Below are positions 1 to 6,483 of a stretch of 7,058 nt of DNA, piece after piece (the stretch's first letter is position 1; every line of letters begins with the position of its first letter). The notes under the pieces were generated by a model that was given only the letters and a program-made list of their open reading frames with translations, made no database searches and was not told where the DNA came from. This stretch comes from Pseudomonadota bacterium (GTDB lineage Bacteria; SAR324; XYD2-FULL-50-16; JAHJRI01), in contig JAKSDL010000586.1 of NCBI GenBank assembly GCA_022360105.1, positions 1 through 7,058 on the forward strand, in the 5' to 3' direction. The translations under genes and the position numbers were made by a program.

Positions 1-120
1 ATGGTTTAGTTATTGAATTGCTTAGTAAGAGATTATTGTATTGAGCATTTAGATAAAAATAAACAGCAAACCATCGATCCGAAAAGAGTTAATTAGAGAA
101 ATCGGAGCATAAGAGGTGAT

Positions 121-1134
121 ATGCATCAGTATATTGAAACAGTCAGAAGTGAAATTGAAAAGGCAGCCGGAGAGGAATCTTATCTAGCAAGCACTCTGTT
201 CCTGAGGATGTACAAGGAATTTGAGTATGAGGATGAGGGAGCGTGGAAGATTGTTGATAAAGCTGGCTACGAGGAAGTTCAAAACAAAGCTGTCAATTCG
301 ATAAGCAAAAAGAAAGGTTTTGACATCAAAGAGGAAATTTTAGCCTGGCAGATTGCCATGCTGAGAGATGTTGCCAAGGAAACTTATGGCTGGTGGGTCG
401 ACTATAAGGACGAAAAATTCAGAGCTCCTGATTATTTCAGTGATGGTGAGTCCTGTATTGCTTTGGAAGCTACTTGCGAAAAACTGGGTGAAAATCCAAC
501 GGAAGCATATACCGCCCTGCTGGAAGTTGAGTTTATCCTGACCAGGCTCTGCACAGCCTGTAATAAATCAGTCATCGAGTTGGATAAATATTGGCAATTT
601 AAATATCACAACAAGAAAAAAGCTCCCCTAAACAGTTTTATCTATAAGCGAATTGAGGCTGAGAGCAAACAGAAAATTATATATAAAAGCATTGAGGCCT
701 TAGAAGAAGTCTCAAAAACTTGTGCCGGATTTGCAAAACAACTGGCAGGAGCCAATCATCTTCTGTGGATGAACCCTCATCATCTATTGGAGTCTGTGAT
801 TCATATCCTCAAAGAATTTTTAAATTTTGAATATATCGAAAACACCGATCTTTCCCTTTCCAAGTGGTTGAACGATCTATTTCCAAAACGATTGGATTCC
901 GGACAACCCAATCCAAATTTTCAAAGCGGATTGCATCAAAAAGTTATTGCGAATTTAACGCAAGCCACTCAATGCATGGTCCAGCAAACTGTGAAGAAAA
1001 AAGATGTTTTTGCCCAGCGTGATGAAGTCATGTGCCCTTACATTTACGATGCTCTGGAGCAGGTAAAGCGGATGGAATTAAGCAATCTCAGTTCGCAAAA
1101 GGGCAATGAGAAACTTGAACAACAGCAGGTTTAA
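121..1134 (+). CDS. Hypothetical protein, 337 aa, mostly helical, no recognised domain
   Basis: I do not recognise this protein. It has no signal peptide or membrane segment, so it is probably cytoplasmic. It is rich in charged residues and looks largely alpha-helical. The first third is acidic and aromatic, with a GWW motif at about residues 90-92. Cysteines occur at 112 and 119 and as a CTAC pair at 144-147, spacing that could bind a metal, but nothing confirms this. The tail, from about residue 315, is polar and Gln-rich and ends in EQQQV. The ATG start is supported by a GAGG Shine-Dalgarno match at 113-116, although the 4-base gap is short. The gene appears monocistronic: a stem-loop follows the stop and almost 600 non-coding bases separate it from the next gene. 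The open frame of this length, the start context and natural codon use make it a real gene; its function is unknown. Confidence 0.8.
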   Translation: MHQYIETVRSEIEKAAGEESYLASTLFLRMYKEFEYEDEGAWKIVDKAGYEEVQNKAVNSISKKKGFDIKEEILAWQIAMLRDVAKETYGWWVDYKDEKFRAPDYFSDGESCIALEATCEKLGENPTEAYTALLEVEFILTRLCTACNKSVIELDKYWQFKYHNKKKAPLNSFIYKRIEAESKQKIIYKSIEALEEVSKTCAGFAKQLAGANHLLWMNPHHLLESVIHILKEFLNFEYIENTDLSLSKWLNDLFPKRLDSGQPNPNFQSGLHQKVIANLTQATQCMVQQTVKKKDVFAQRDEVMCPYIYDALEQVKRMELSNLSSQKGNEKLEQQQV

Positions 1135-1140
1135 AGAGCC

Positions 1141-1169
1141 TTTGGATCGAACTCACTATTCGGTCCAAA
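1141..1169 (+). terminator. Stem-loop just after the 337-aa gene, possible weak terminator
   Basis: An 11-bp inverted repeat pairs TTTGGATCGAA (1141-1151) with TTCGGTCCAAA (1159-1169) around a 7-base loop, with one U-G wobble. It begins 6 bases after the stop codon, the usual place for a terminator or an mRNA 3'-end stabiliser. There is no proper T-tract on the 3' side (ATTAAAAAC follows), so it is not a classical Rho-independent terminator on the + strand, nor clearly one on the - strand. The pairing is read directly from the sequence; the role is inferred. Confidence 0.4.
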
Positions 1170-1351
1170 TTAAAAACTCAACAAAAATCTTTAACTCCTT
1201 CAAACTTTTCCCTCTTATTATTTTTTTACGATAATCCATACCTCCCGCTTATCGTTGTCCGCTCTTATTTCCCTTAAATTCTCCTCTCCCAAAGTGAATT
1301 TCTGTTCATCCCCAAAATTTTTTTTTTCTTGAAAAATCAAATCAACAAATC

Positions 1352-1420
1352 TAGAGTATTTCCTTCGGGTGATCCGCCGTAGGGCTCCAAACTCCGGGCG
1401 CCAAGCGGATGCGTACTCTA
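1352..1420. repeat. G+C-rich palindromic element, possible repeat (REP/MITE-like) or structured RNA
   Basis: An outer stem pairs TAGAGTAT (1352-1359) with GTACTCTA (1413-1420), 8 bp with one G-U. An inner stem pairs ATCCGC (1372-1377) with GCGGAT (1405-1410), 6 bp. A CC-TTCG-GG mini-hairpin (1362-1369) lies on the 5' side, and GGC (1383-1385) could pair with GCC (1400-1402) at the apex. The core at 1371-1413 is about 70% G+C (30 of 43 bases) within AT-rich flanks. The nested pairing and sharp compositional edges are what one sees in dispersed intergenic palindromes or folded RNAs. I could not match it to a known riboswitch, attC site or tRNA. The strand is undetermined because the fold works on both. 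The structure is seen; the identity is not known. Confidence 0.55.
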
Positions 1421-1579
1421 ACAGAATAAGTTTAAAATGAGAAGGATTTTTAGATTTTTTTTATAAGCATTTAATCTGAAATACTTTCGTATCTTTAGTT
1501 AAAAACGAGGTTAGAATCTTGAGTCTAAAAATTATCATTATGCTTTCACTCAGTATTTTTGGGCTTCTGTAAAGAATCT

Positions 1580-1608
1580 TTGACTTAACTGGACTTGCTC
1601 CATAGTAT
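1580..1608 (+). promoter_or_regulatory. Predicted sigma70-type promoter for the unknown-fmt-hflX operon
   Basis: A TTGACT -35 box (1580-1585, 5 of 6 consensus) is followed after exactly 17 bases by TAGTAT (1603-1608, 4 of 6 consensus). Transcription would begin near 1615, giving a leader of about 118 bases before the ATG at 1733. It is correctly oriented, lies in the only large gap upstream of the operon, and is the best promoter-like pair I found in that gap. This is a consensus match only. Confidence 0.45.
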
Positions 1609-1697
1609 TATTTGTTTGGGTAATTAACCCTTGCTTTCCGGCAGGAGATCATTCAATAAAGCGCGATCATTTTTATGATATCTCTTTTCCAATAATT

Positions 1698-1713
1698 CGG
1701 ATCAGGAGGTCCG
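1698..1713 (+). promoter_or_regulatory. Strong Shine-Dalgarno in a small hairpin loop, unusually far from the start
   Basis: A perfect AGGAGG (1704-1709) lies 23 bases before the ATG at 1733, well beyond the usual 5-9 bases. It sits in the 8-base loop of a potential CGGA (1698-1701)/TCCG (1710-1713) stem. The in-frame codons between it and the ATG include no ATG, GTG or TTG, and the frame is closed by TGA at 1676-1678, so no conventional start with better spacing exists. The intervening stretch is almost all T and A. Either the site acts at a distance, a non-standard start is used, or the match is fortuitous. Confidence 0.35.
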
Positions 1714-1732
1714 GCTATTCTTTTATTATTTT

Positions 1733-3382
1733 ATGCTTAAGTTCTACGGAATCAGGTTTAATCACAACGGAGCGCCTGAACGCTTTTCCATTTCATTTGC
1801 CCTCAGTGAATCACTACATGCCGGACTGCATTTGGTCGAAAGGTATGGCGGAGATTCGGAGAAAACAGGCAAGGCAATCGATGAAGAGATTGAAAGCCTT
1901 TTCCAATCATCCGATTCGATGAACAATAGCAAACATTTTCGTTTTTTAATTGCAAAGTGGTTTCGCACCAGGGACATCGTCCGGTTTTTACTGGGAGAAA
2001 CTATTACAAAATCCCTTAAGGTTACTACAGCACAAATACTGGATACGCGAGATTCCATCAAAGACAAATGGCAGCAAATCGAACGCCTAGTCTTGAAATA
2101 TCTATCAAGGCTGAGCACTGAAGAACGCAATGAACAACTCAGCAATCCCGAATCTGATATCAACCTGATTCTGCAGATGGTAGGTTTGTTTTTTATGGAA
2201 CAGGACGATGAAGTTCCGCCGGCCAATCTCGAACTGCAATTCATTCGCTATCAGTTTCCAAAAATCATCTGGAAAAAGAAGGACGGATTTAACGCAGCCA
2301 GCAATCCATTTTGGCTACCAAAAAACATGTTTTGTCGTTCTTCATATTTACTGGCCAGGATTATCTCCAAAATATATTCGTCCACTGATAATGTTGAAGA
2401 TTCAGCCTCATCTGTGCGCTTGGTGCAGAATCCGATATCTCAAAACGAATATGATCTTCCGATTAAAAAGTATAATCCGGTTTCTTTTCATGCCCTGTTG
2501 CCGGAAGATTCACCGGATGAGATTCGGCTGGAACTGGATGAGTTGCTGGAAAAAAATGAGCAATTGTCGTTAATCCCTGAATCGGCTGCAGAGACCCTTC
2601 TTTCCTTACAAAAAATGATTCAGCGTAAATATTCCCATGAAGGCGTCAAACATTTACTGGGGATTTTAAGACAGATAGCCGGATCAAGTGAGGATGGTCA
2701 TTGTCGGTTTGATGTAAAGAAACATTTGGAACTGGTGGCAAAACCTTCAAGAAAAGGTACCTACTCTGAAAAACAGATTACCTTATTCAAACGCATTTAT
2801 GAGATACTTGCGAAAATTAAGGTGAAACGGCTTTGGAAATGTGAAGACGGGAATAAAGAAACCGTTAACTCATTTATGCTGGAGCTTTATTCGGAATGTA
2901 CCACGCCTTCTGAATGTGGCTCCATCAAAAAGCTCATGTTAGATCCGATATTTCTGCCCGGGAAGGATAATCCGTTTCATTTGGGAATCCATTTACGACT
3001 AATCCCTCCTCGCTTGTTTAGGGAGAGTGCTTCCAAACATGCCTTACTGCCAGGATTGGCATCCTATCTCACCGGTACCTGGTTAAATGAATATCCGCTT
3101 CAACAGGGAAAAACGACCAAATCCACCAGGGAAATCTTAGATGGATGTGCCTTTAATATCACGCCTGCCAACAAATACAGGATTATCGATAAACTCAAAT
3201 CCGAACTGGTCTACATGAAAGAAAAATGCTATATATCCGAATATAGCTGTCAACAAAACGAAGAAGGAAATCCCTGGGATGACCTTCATGATATGGCTGC
3301 TTCGGAGGATATTCTGGCCGGCATTGCAGAGAAGATGCAGGTAGTTGACGCCAACAGCAGTTCGGAGAAACTAATTGCCTAA
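1733..3382 (+). CDS. Hypothetical protein, 549 aa, winged-helix-like C-terminal region, coupled to fmt
   Basis: I cannot assign this protein to a named family. It has no signal peptide or membrane segment. It begins with a beta-like stretch (residues 1-25), then mixed helical sequence. Residues about 305-368 (GVKHLLGILRQIAG, then a basic SRKGTYSEKQITLFKRI stretch) and 422-505 (IPPRLF, SYLTGTWLNE, then NKYRIIDKLKSEL) follow the helix-helix-wing layout of DNA-binding winged-helix modules such as those of replication initiator proteins. This is a resemblance in pattern only. The ATG at 1733 is the only standard start in the open frame; its nearest good Shine-Dalgarno is 23 bases away. The 3' end overlaps the fmt start by 8 bases and carries the fmt ribosome binding site, so the two are probably co-transcribed and translationally coupled. 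No plasmid or phage genes accompany it. A nucleic-acid-binding role is a guess. Confidence 0.85.
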   Translation: MLKFYGIRFNHNGAPERFSISFALSESLHAGLHLVERYGGDSEKTGKAIDEEIESLFQSSDSMNNSKHFRFLIAKWFRTRDIVRFLLGETITKSLKVTTAQILDTRDSIKDKWQQIERLVLKYLSRLSTEERNEQLSNPESDINLILQMVGLFFMEQDDEVPPANLELQFIRYQFPKIIWKKKDGFNAASNPFWLPKNMFCRSSYLLARIISKIYSSTDNVEDSASSVRLVQNPISQNEYDLPIKKYNPVSFHALLPEDSPDEIRLELDELLEKNEQLSLIPESAAETLLSLQKMIQRKYSHEGVKHLLGILRQIAGSSEDGHCRFDVKKHLELVAKPSRKGTYSEKQITLFKRIYEILAKIKVKRLWKCEDGNKETVNSFMLELYSECTTPSECGSIKKLMLDPIFLPGKDNPFHLGIHLRLIPPRLFRESASKHALLPGLASYLTGTWLNEYPLQQGKTTKSTREILDGCAFNITPANKYRIIDKLKSELVYMKEKCYISEYSCQQNEEGNPWDDLHDMAASEDILAGIAEKMQVVDANSSSEKLIA

Positions 3383-4319
3383 AATTGTTTTTATGGGTAC
3401 CCCGGAATTCGCGGTGCCGCCTCTCAAAGCTTTGATCGACGCAGGATTTGAGATTCCACTGGTCGTCAGTCAACCCGATCGGAAAAAAGGTCGCGGCCAT
3501 AAGTTTCAGCACACTCCAGTCAAAGAAATCGCTTTAGAAAATGACCTGGCGGTTTTTCAACCTGATTCAATCCGTTCGCAGGAAGCTCTGGAAATTTTGA
3601 ACGCCATTGAAGCGGATTTTTTTGTGGTGATAGCCTATGGGAAGATCCTTCCCGAATCTGTGCTGAATTTACCCAAAAAAGCATGTATCAACGTCCACGC
3701 ATCCCTGTTGCCAAAATGGCGAGGTGCAGCACCCATCCAGTTTTCACTTTTAAATGGTGATGAAGAAACGGGAGTGTGCACCATGCTCATGGACAAAGGC
3801 ATGGACACGGGTGATTTGCTGTTGACGGAAAAAACGCCAATTGATCCCGGGGAAAATAGCGGCCAACTGGCAGAGAGGTTGTCTGTGCTGGGAGCGAATC
3901 TTATTGTCAAAACCATTAAAGAATTTGATGACATTTCCGCTGTTAGGCAAGATCACGAAAAAGCCACCTATACTCGTCTGTTAAACAAAGAGGATCGTTT
4001 GCTGGACTGGCAACAAACAGACCATTCAATACATTGCAGGTTCAGGGCTTTGTCCCCTTTTCCGGGTGTTGTCACCAGTTTTCGAGGTAAACGGTTGGTT
4101 ATCAAGGAAATGGAAAAGGCCAATGGCGGAAATACCGATCAGGAAGAAAATCCCGGAACGATTGTTGCGATAGATTCAGAGGGATTCAACATCTCATGCG
4201 GTGAGGGTTCGGTAAGAATACTGGCTTGTCAGCCGGAAAGCAAAAAAAAGGTCAGCGCCCTTGAATTTGTAAATGGGCATCAAGTGAAAATCGGTGAAGT
4301 ATTAGGAGATAACGATTAA
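3375..4319 (+). CDS. fmt: Methionyl-tRNA formyltransferase
   Basis: Fmt formylates the amino group of methionyl-tRNA(fMet) using 10-formyltetrahydrofolate, preparing the initiator tRNA for bacterial translation; it is cytosolic. The 314-residue length equals the family norm (E. coli about 315). The N-terminal formyltransferase domain opens with KIVFMGTPEFAVP and carries the signature SLLPKWRGAAPI (110-121). The catalytic set is visible as Asn106, His108 and Asp144 (in GMDTGD). The smaller C-terminal tRNA-binding domain begins near residue 205, with RALSPFPGV recognisable. The start is TTG at 3375: it gives the standard N-terminus, while the next ATG (residue 7) would remove the first beta strand. 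GGAG at 3364-3367, 7 bases upstream, supports it. The gene overlaps the preceding one by 8 bases and abuts hflX. The usual partner def (peptide deformylase) is not adjacent here. Confidence 0.97.
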   Translation: MPKIVFMGTPEFAVPPLKALIDAGFEIPLVVSQPDRKKGRGHKFQHTPVKEIALENDLAVFQPDSIRSQEALEILNAIEADFFVVIAYGKILPESVLNLPKKACINVHASLLPKWRGAAPIQFSLLNGDEETGVCTMLMDKGMDTGDLLLTEKTPIDPGENSGQLAERLSVLGANLIVKTIKEFDDISAVRQDHEKATYTRLLNKEDRLLDWQQTDHSIHCRFRALSPFPGVVTSFRGKRLVIKEMEKANGGNTDQEENPGTIVAIDSEGFNISCGEGSVRILACQPESKKKVSALEFVNGHQVKIGEVLGDND

Positions 4320-5582
4320 TTGATAGAATACTCTCAAGAAAAAACACGAGTGCTATTGTTTGCGGTGCACTTCAAGTCGGAAAAGATTGAGAATACGGAA
4401 GATTCCCTGGATGAAATGGAATCCTTGGCAACGACCTTGGATTTTGAAATTGTAGGCAGGGATTATCAGACCAGGGACAGGCTTGATTCCAAAAGTTACC
4501 TGGGTACCGGTAAACTCAATGGAATTAAACGTTACATCAAAGAAAACAACATCAACCTGATTCTTTTTGATCGGGAATTAAGTCCAAACCAGGGGAAGTT
4601 TATTGAGACCTATTTGAATTGCATGGTCTGGGATCGCACCCAGCTTATTCTTGAGATATTTGCCAGTCATGCCAGAACGCCTGAATCTCGGGATCAGGTG
4701 GAATTAGCACAGTTGAAATATATGTTGCCGCGTTTGGTAGGCCTCTGGGCGCATCTCGACAGGGAAAAGGGAGGTATTGGCGCATCCAAGGGTACCGGTG
4801 AAAAACAGATCAATATCGATCGCCAGCTCATTGGAAAACGCATCTCCCGACTGGAAAAATCCCTGAAAAAAGTTGCAGGGGAACGGCAGACCCAATCCAA
4901 GCAGCGATTTTCCTGTTTTCAGCTTGGGGTTGTCGGGTACACCAATGCAGGCAAAACGTCACTCATCAACCGACTGACCGGTGCCAAACTTCTGGCCCAG
5001 GACAAGTTATTTGCCACCCTGGAATCCGCCACCAGATCTTTGCCCAGCAAGATCCGACCAGAAATTCTGATTTCTGATACCGTAGGTTTCATCAAGAACC
5101 TGCCCCATAACCTGGTTGCATCCTTTCGATCGACCTTGTCGGTAGTAAAAAATGCTGATTTGCTGCTCCATGTGGTAGATGCTTCCAGCCCCAACATAGC
5201 TCAACACATTGAAACCACAGAACAGGTGCTGAAGGAGATAGGTGCATTTGATATCCCGCGGCTGCTGGTTTTAAATAAAATGGATCTGGTTTCGGATCAA
5301 CTGGATAAATTGATTCTTTTAAAGAGCTATTCGGAAGGACAAGCTGTATCAGTTCTGGAAGATGAATCTGTCTTTTCCTTAAAAGATAGAATTGAAGAAC
5401 ATTTTCAAAACGGCTTTTCCAGGGACAATTTAACCCTTCCCTATGATAAGGCTGAAATTCTGTCTCGTCTTTATCAGCTGGGAACGGTTGAAGAAGTAAA
5501 GTATGAAGAAGATGGTATTCACATAACCCACGCCATCAATCAGACCAATAAGAAAATCCTTTCCAATTTGCTGAAAAGCTGA
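4320..5582 (+). CDS. hflX: GTPase HflX, ribosome-associated
   Basis: HflX is a GTPase of the Obg-HflX superfamily that binds the 50S subunit and splits or rescues stalled ribosomes, notably under heat or antibiotic stress. The 420-residue protein has the N-terminal HflX domain (about 10-165, including GTGKLNGIK and SRDQVELAQLKYMLPRL), a helical linker (about 168-190) and the G domain (about 200-365). G motifs are G1 GYTNAGKT (206-213), a G2 region ATLESATR (232-239), G3 DTVG (253-256), G4 NKMD (319-322) and a weak G5 near 342-345. The family loop GGxGxRGPGExQ appears as GGIGASKGTGEKQ (151-163), with one apparent extra residue and Thr for Pro. The TTG start directly follows the fmt stop; the next Met (residue 33) would delete conserved sequence. 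AGGAG at 4304-4308, 11 bases upstream, is the likely ribosome binding site. It is the last gene of the operon, with a hairpin terminator 58 bases downstream. Confidence 0.96.
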   Translation: MIEYSQEKTRVLLFAVHFKSEKIENTEDSLDEMESLATTLDFEIVGRDYQTRDRLDSKSYLGTGKLNGIKRYIKENNINLILFDRELSPNQGKFIETYLNCMVWDRTQLILEIFASHARTPESRDQVELAQLKYMLPRLVGLWAHLDREKGGIGASKGTGEKQINIDRQLIGKRISRLEKSLKKVAGERQTQSKQRFSCFQLGVVGYTNAGKTSLINRLTGAKLLAQDKLFATLESATRSLPSKIRPEILISDTVGFIKNLPHNLVASFRSTLSVVKNADLLLHVVDASSPNIAQHIETTEQVLKEIGAFDIPRLLVLNKMDLVSDQLDKLILLKSYSEGQAVSVLEDESVFSLKDRIEEHFQNGFSRDNLTLPYDKAEILSRLYQLGTVEEVKYEEDGIHITHAINQTNKKILSNLLKS

Positions 5583-5640
5583 TTGTTCGGTTATCGGTTA
5601 CCGGGGGGAAAACCTGCGGATCATTGCTTACATAGGGTTG

Positions 5641-5667
5641 AAAGACCGCAGCTAATGGCGGTCTTTT
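5641..5667 (+). terminator. Rho-independent-type terminator after hflX
   Basis: A perfect 9-bp stem pairs AAAGACCGC (5641-5649) with GCGGTCTTT (5658-5666) around an 8-base loop, followed by a short T tail (TTTT then AGCTTCT). It lies between the convergent hflX and ytfJ-like genes, 58 bases after the hflX stop. On the opposite strand the same stem ends in TTT then CAA, so it could also act, more weakly, for the ytfJ-like gene. Confidence 0.75.
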
Positions 5668-5693
5668 AGCTTCTGCACAATCTAACTGCCCGA

Positions 5694-6218
5694 TTAAATG
5701 ATTCCTTTGATTGCAGCTACCAGATTATCCACATCTTTTTGGGAGAATTTACCATCCTTGCTGAAGACTACTTTTCCGGTTTGATCAAATAGTAAGATAT
5801 CGCAGGAATGATCTTCCAGGTTCCATTCTTTAACCAGAACTTTTTTGAAGTCTTTCAAATACAGGGTGTTTGGAAATTCTTCCTGTTTTTCTTTCAGGGC
5901 AGACTCAATGGCAAAATTCGGTTTCCAGGGGGCTGCCGCCATGTTGATGATGGCGATGGACCCAAGTTTTTCTTTTGGAAAGTTCTCATCGGAGAGACGC
6001 TGGGAAACATGATCATTCATGTCTGCTTCATCTGGATCAACATACCACAACGTAAACACCTTACCTTTAATTTCCGCGCTGCTCCAAGGTGAGCCATCCA
6101 ATCTACCGCCATTTTTCCCTTCTAATGTTACCGTCGGTGGGACTTTTCCCAGAGGTAACTCTGCCAATGCTAAAAACGGTATAAACAGAAACGATACACA
6201 AAGAGCCAAGTATTTCAT
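5694..6218 (-). CDS. ytfJ: YtfJ-family exported thioredoxin-fold protein
   Basis: This 174-residue protein matches the YtfJ family of poorly characterised envelope proteins with a thioredoxin-like fold; the E. coli protein is slightly longer. A Sec signal peptide is clear: MKYLALC, a hydrophobic core, then ALA with cleavage predicted before Glu20, giving a periplasmic product. Family traits include VPP (26-28), PWSSAEIKGKV (44-54), a DPDEADMN turn (61-68) where thioredoxins carry CxxC, and the C-terminal DQTGKVVFSKDGKFS (145-159). The only mature cysteine is Cys139, so it cannot act as a dithiol oxidoreductase. The ATG at 6216-6218 has a good AGAGAGG ribosome binding site (complement of 6223-6229). 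A TAAAAT -10-like hexamer lies at the complement of 6274-6279, but its -35 is poor. It converges with hflX. The molecular function of YtfJ is not established; the family call rests on my recall of the pattern. Confidence 0.8.
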   Translation of the reverse strand: MKYLALCVSFLFIPFLALAELPLGKVPPTVTLEGKNGGRLDGSPWSSAEIKGKVFTLWYVDPDEADMNDHVSQRLSDENFPKEKLGSIAIINMAAAPWKPNFAIESALKEKQEEFPNTLYLKDFKKVLVKEWNLEDHSCDILLFDQTGKVVFSKDGKFSQKDVDNLVAAIKGII

Positions 6219-6401
6219 TTTTCCTCTCTTTTAAGTTTTTTCATGAAATTGCAGGCGAAATTAATAAAAGTTGATTTTATCCCTTTCTCCTCCAAATACT
6301 AAAAGGAACAACGGTCCCTGTTTTTCAAAATTCAAAATCAACAATTTTAAACTACCCAAGCCTCAGATTTCTCTACGACTTTTTAAAGAAATACGCATGA
6401 T

Positions 6402-6424
6402 ATATACCTGATATAAGGGTATAT
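6402..6424. promoter_or_regulatory. AT-rich 23-base dyad, possible operator
   Basis: ATATACC (6402-6408) and GGTATAT (6418-6424) form a perfect 7-base inverted repeat with a 9-base spacer (TGATATAAG). The size and symmetry suit a dimeric regulator. It lies in the 265-base gap between the kinase gene and the ytfJ-like gene, about 184 bases upstream of the latter's start, which is distant for direct control of a nearby promoter. It could equally be a weak transcript hairpin after the kinase gene, though no T-tract follows. Only the symmetry is seen; the role is a guess. Confidence 0.3.
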
Positions 6425-6483
6425 TGCAAGCTAATCGGTGCTTTATAAGCAAGTTGAAAAGTGGAAAGTGGAGGGACTTGTAT

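Larger units (their letters stand above)
1135..1732. other. Long intergenic region (598 bases) without a gene
   Basis: No credible coding frame is visible on either strand. From about 1170 to 1340 the + strand is pyrimidine-rich and ends in a run of ten T (1318-1327). A G+C-rich palindromic element follows (1352-1420). The rest, up to about 1570, is AT-rich with only tiny stems, such as ATAC/GTAT at 1481-1491. The last 150 bases hold a sigma70-like promoter and the leader of the downstream operon. Its length and mixed composition suggest an insertion of a small repeat or an untranslated RNA, or decay of older sequence; none of these can be decided from the window alone. Confidence 0.7.

Noticed and set aside
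13..41. Promoter for the 337-aa gene: TTGAAT (13-18) with TTGTAT (36-41) 17 bases on.
   Set aside because: The -10 hexamer matches only 3 of 6 consensus bases, too weak to list as a feature in an AT-rich region.
1303..1327. Possible terminator: TGAA/TTCA mini-stem followed by a run of ten T.
   Set aside because: The stem has only 4 A/T-rich pairs and is separated from the T-run by other bases, and no gene ends nearby on that strand.
1352..1420. Palindromic element as an integron attC site, a tRNA or a known riboswitch.
   Set aside because: It lacks the GTTRRRY/RYYYAAC core sites of attC, does not fold as a cloverleaf with acceptor and T-loop features, and I see no conserved core of a known riboswitch class.
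1675..1695. A 6-codon ORF (ATG ATA TCT ...) in the leader of the 549-aa gene, a possible attenuation peptide.
   Set aside because: There is no Shine-Dalgarno before it, no codon bias and no clear alternative hairpins around it.
1762..2244. A 160-codon open frame on the - strand inside the 549-aa gene.
   Set aside because: It is a reading-frame shadow: composition is Ser/Arg-rich, there is no recognisable domain, and the + strand gene is better supported by its coupling to fmt.
6215..6244. A 9-codon - strand ORF (MKKLKREEK) whose TGA overlaps the ATG of the ytfJ-like gene, like a coupled leader peptide.
   Set aside because: It has no ribosome binding site of its own and most of it is the purine-rich Shine-Dalgarno region of the downstream gene, so chance is the simpler explanation.
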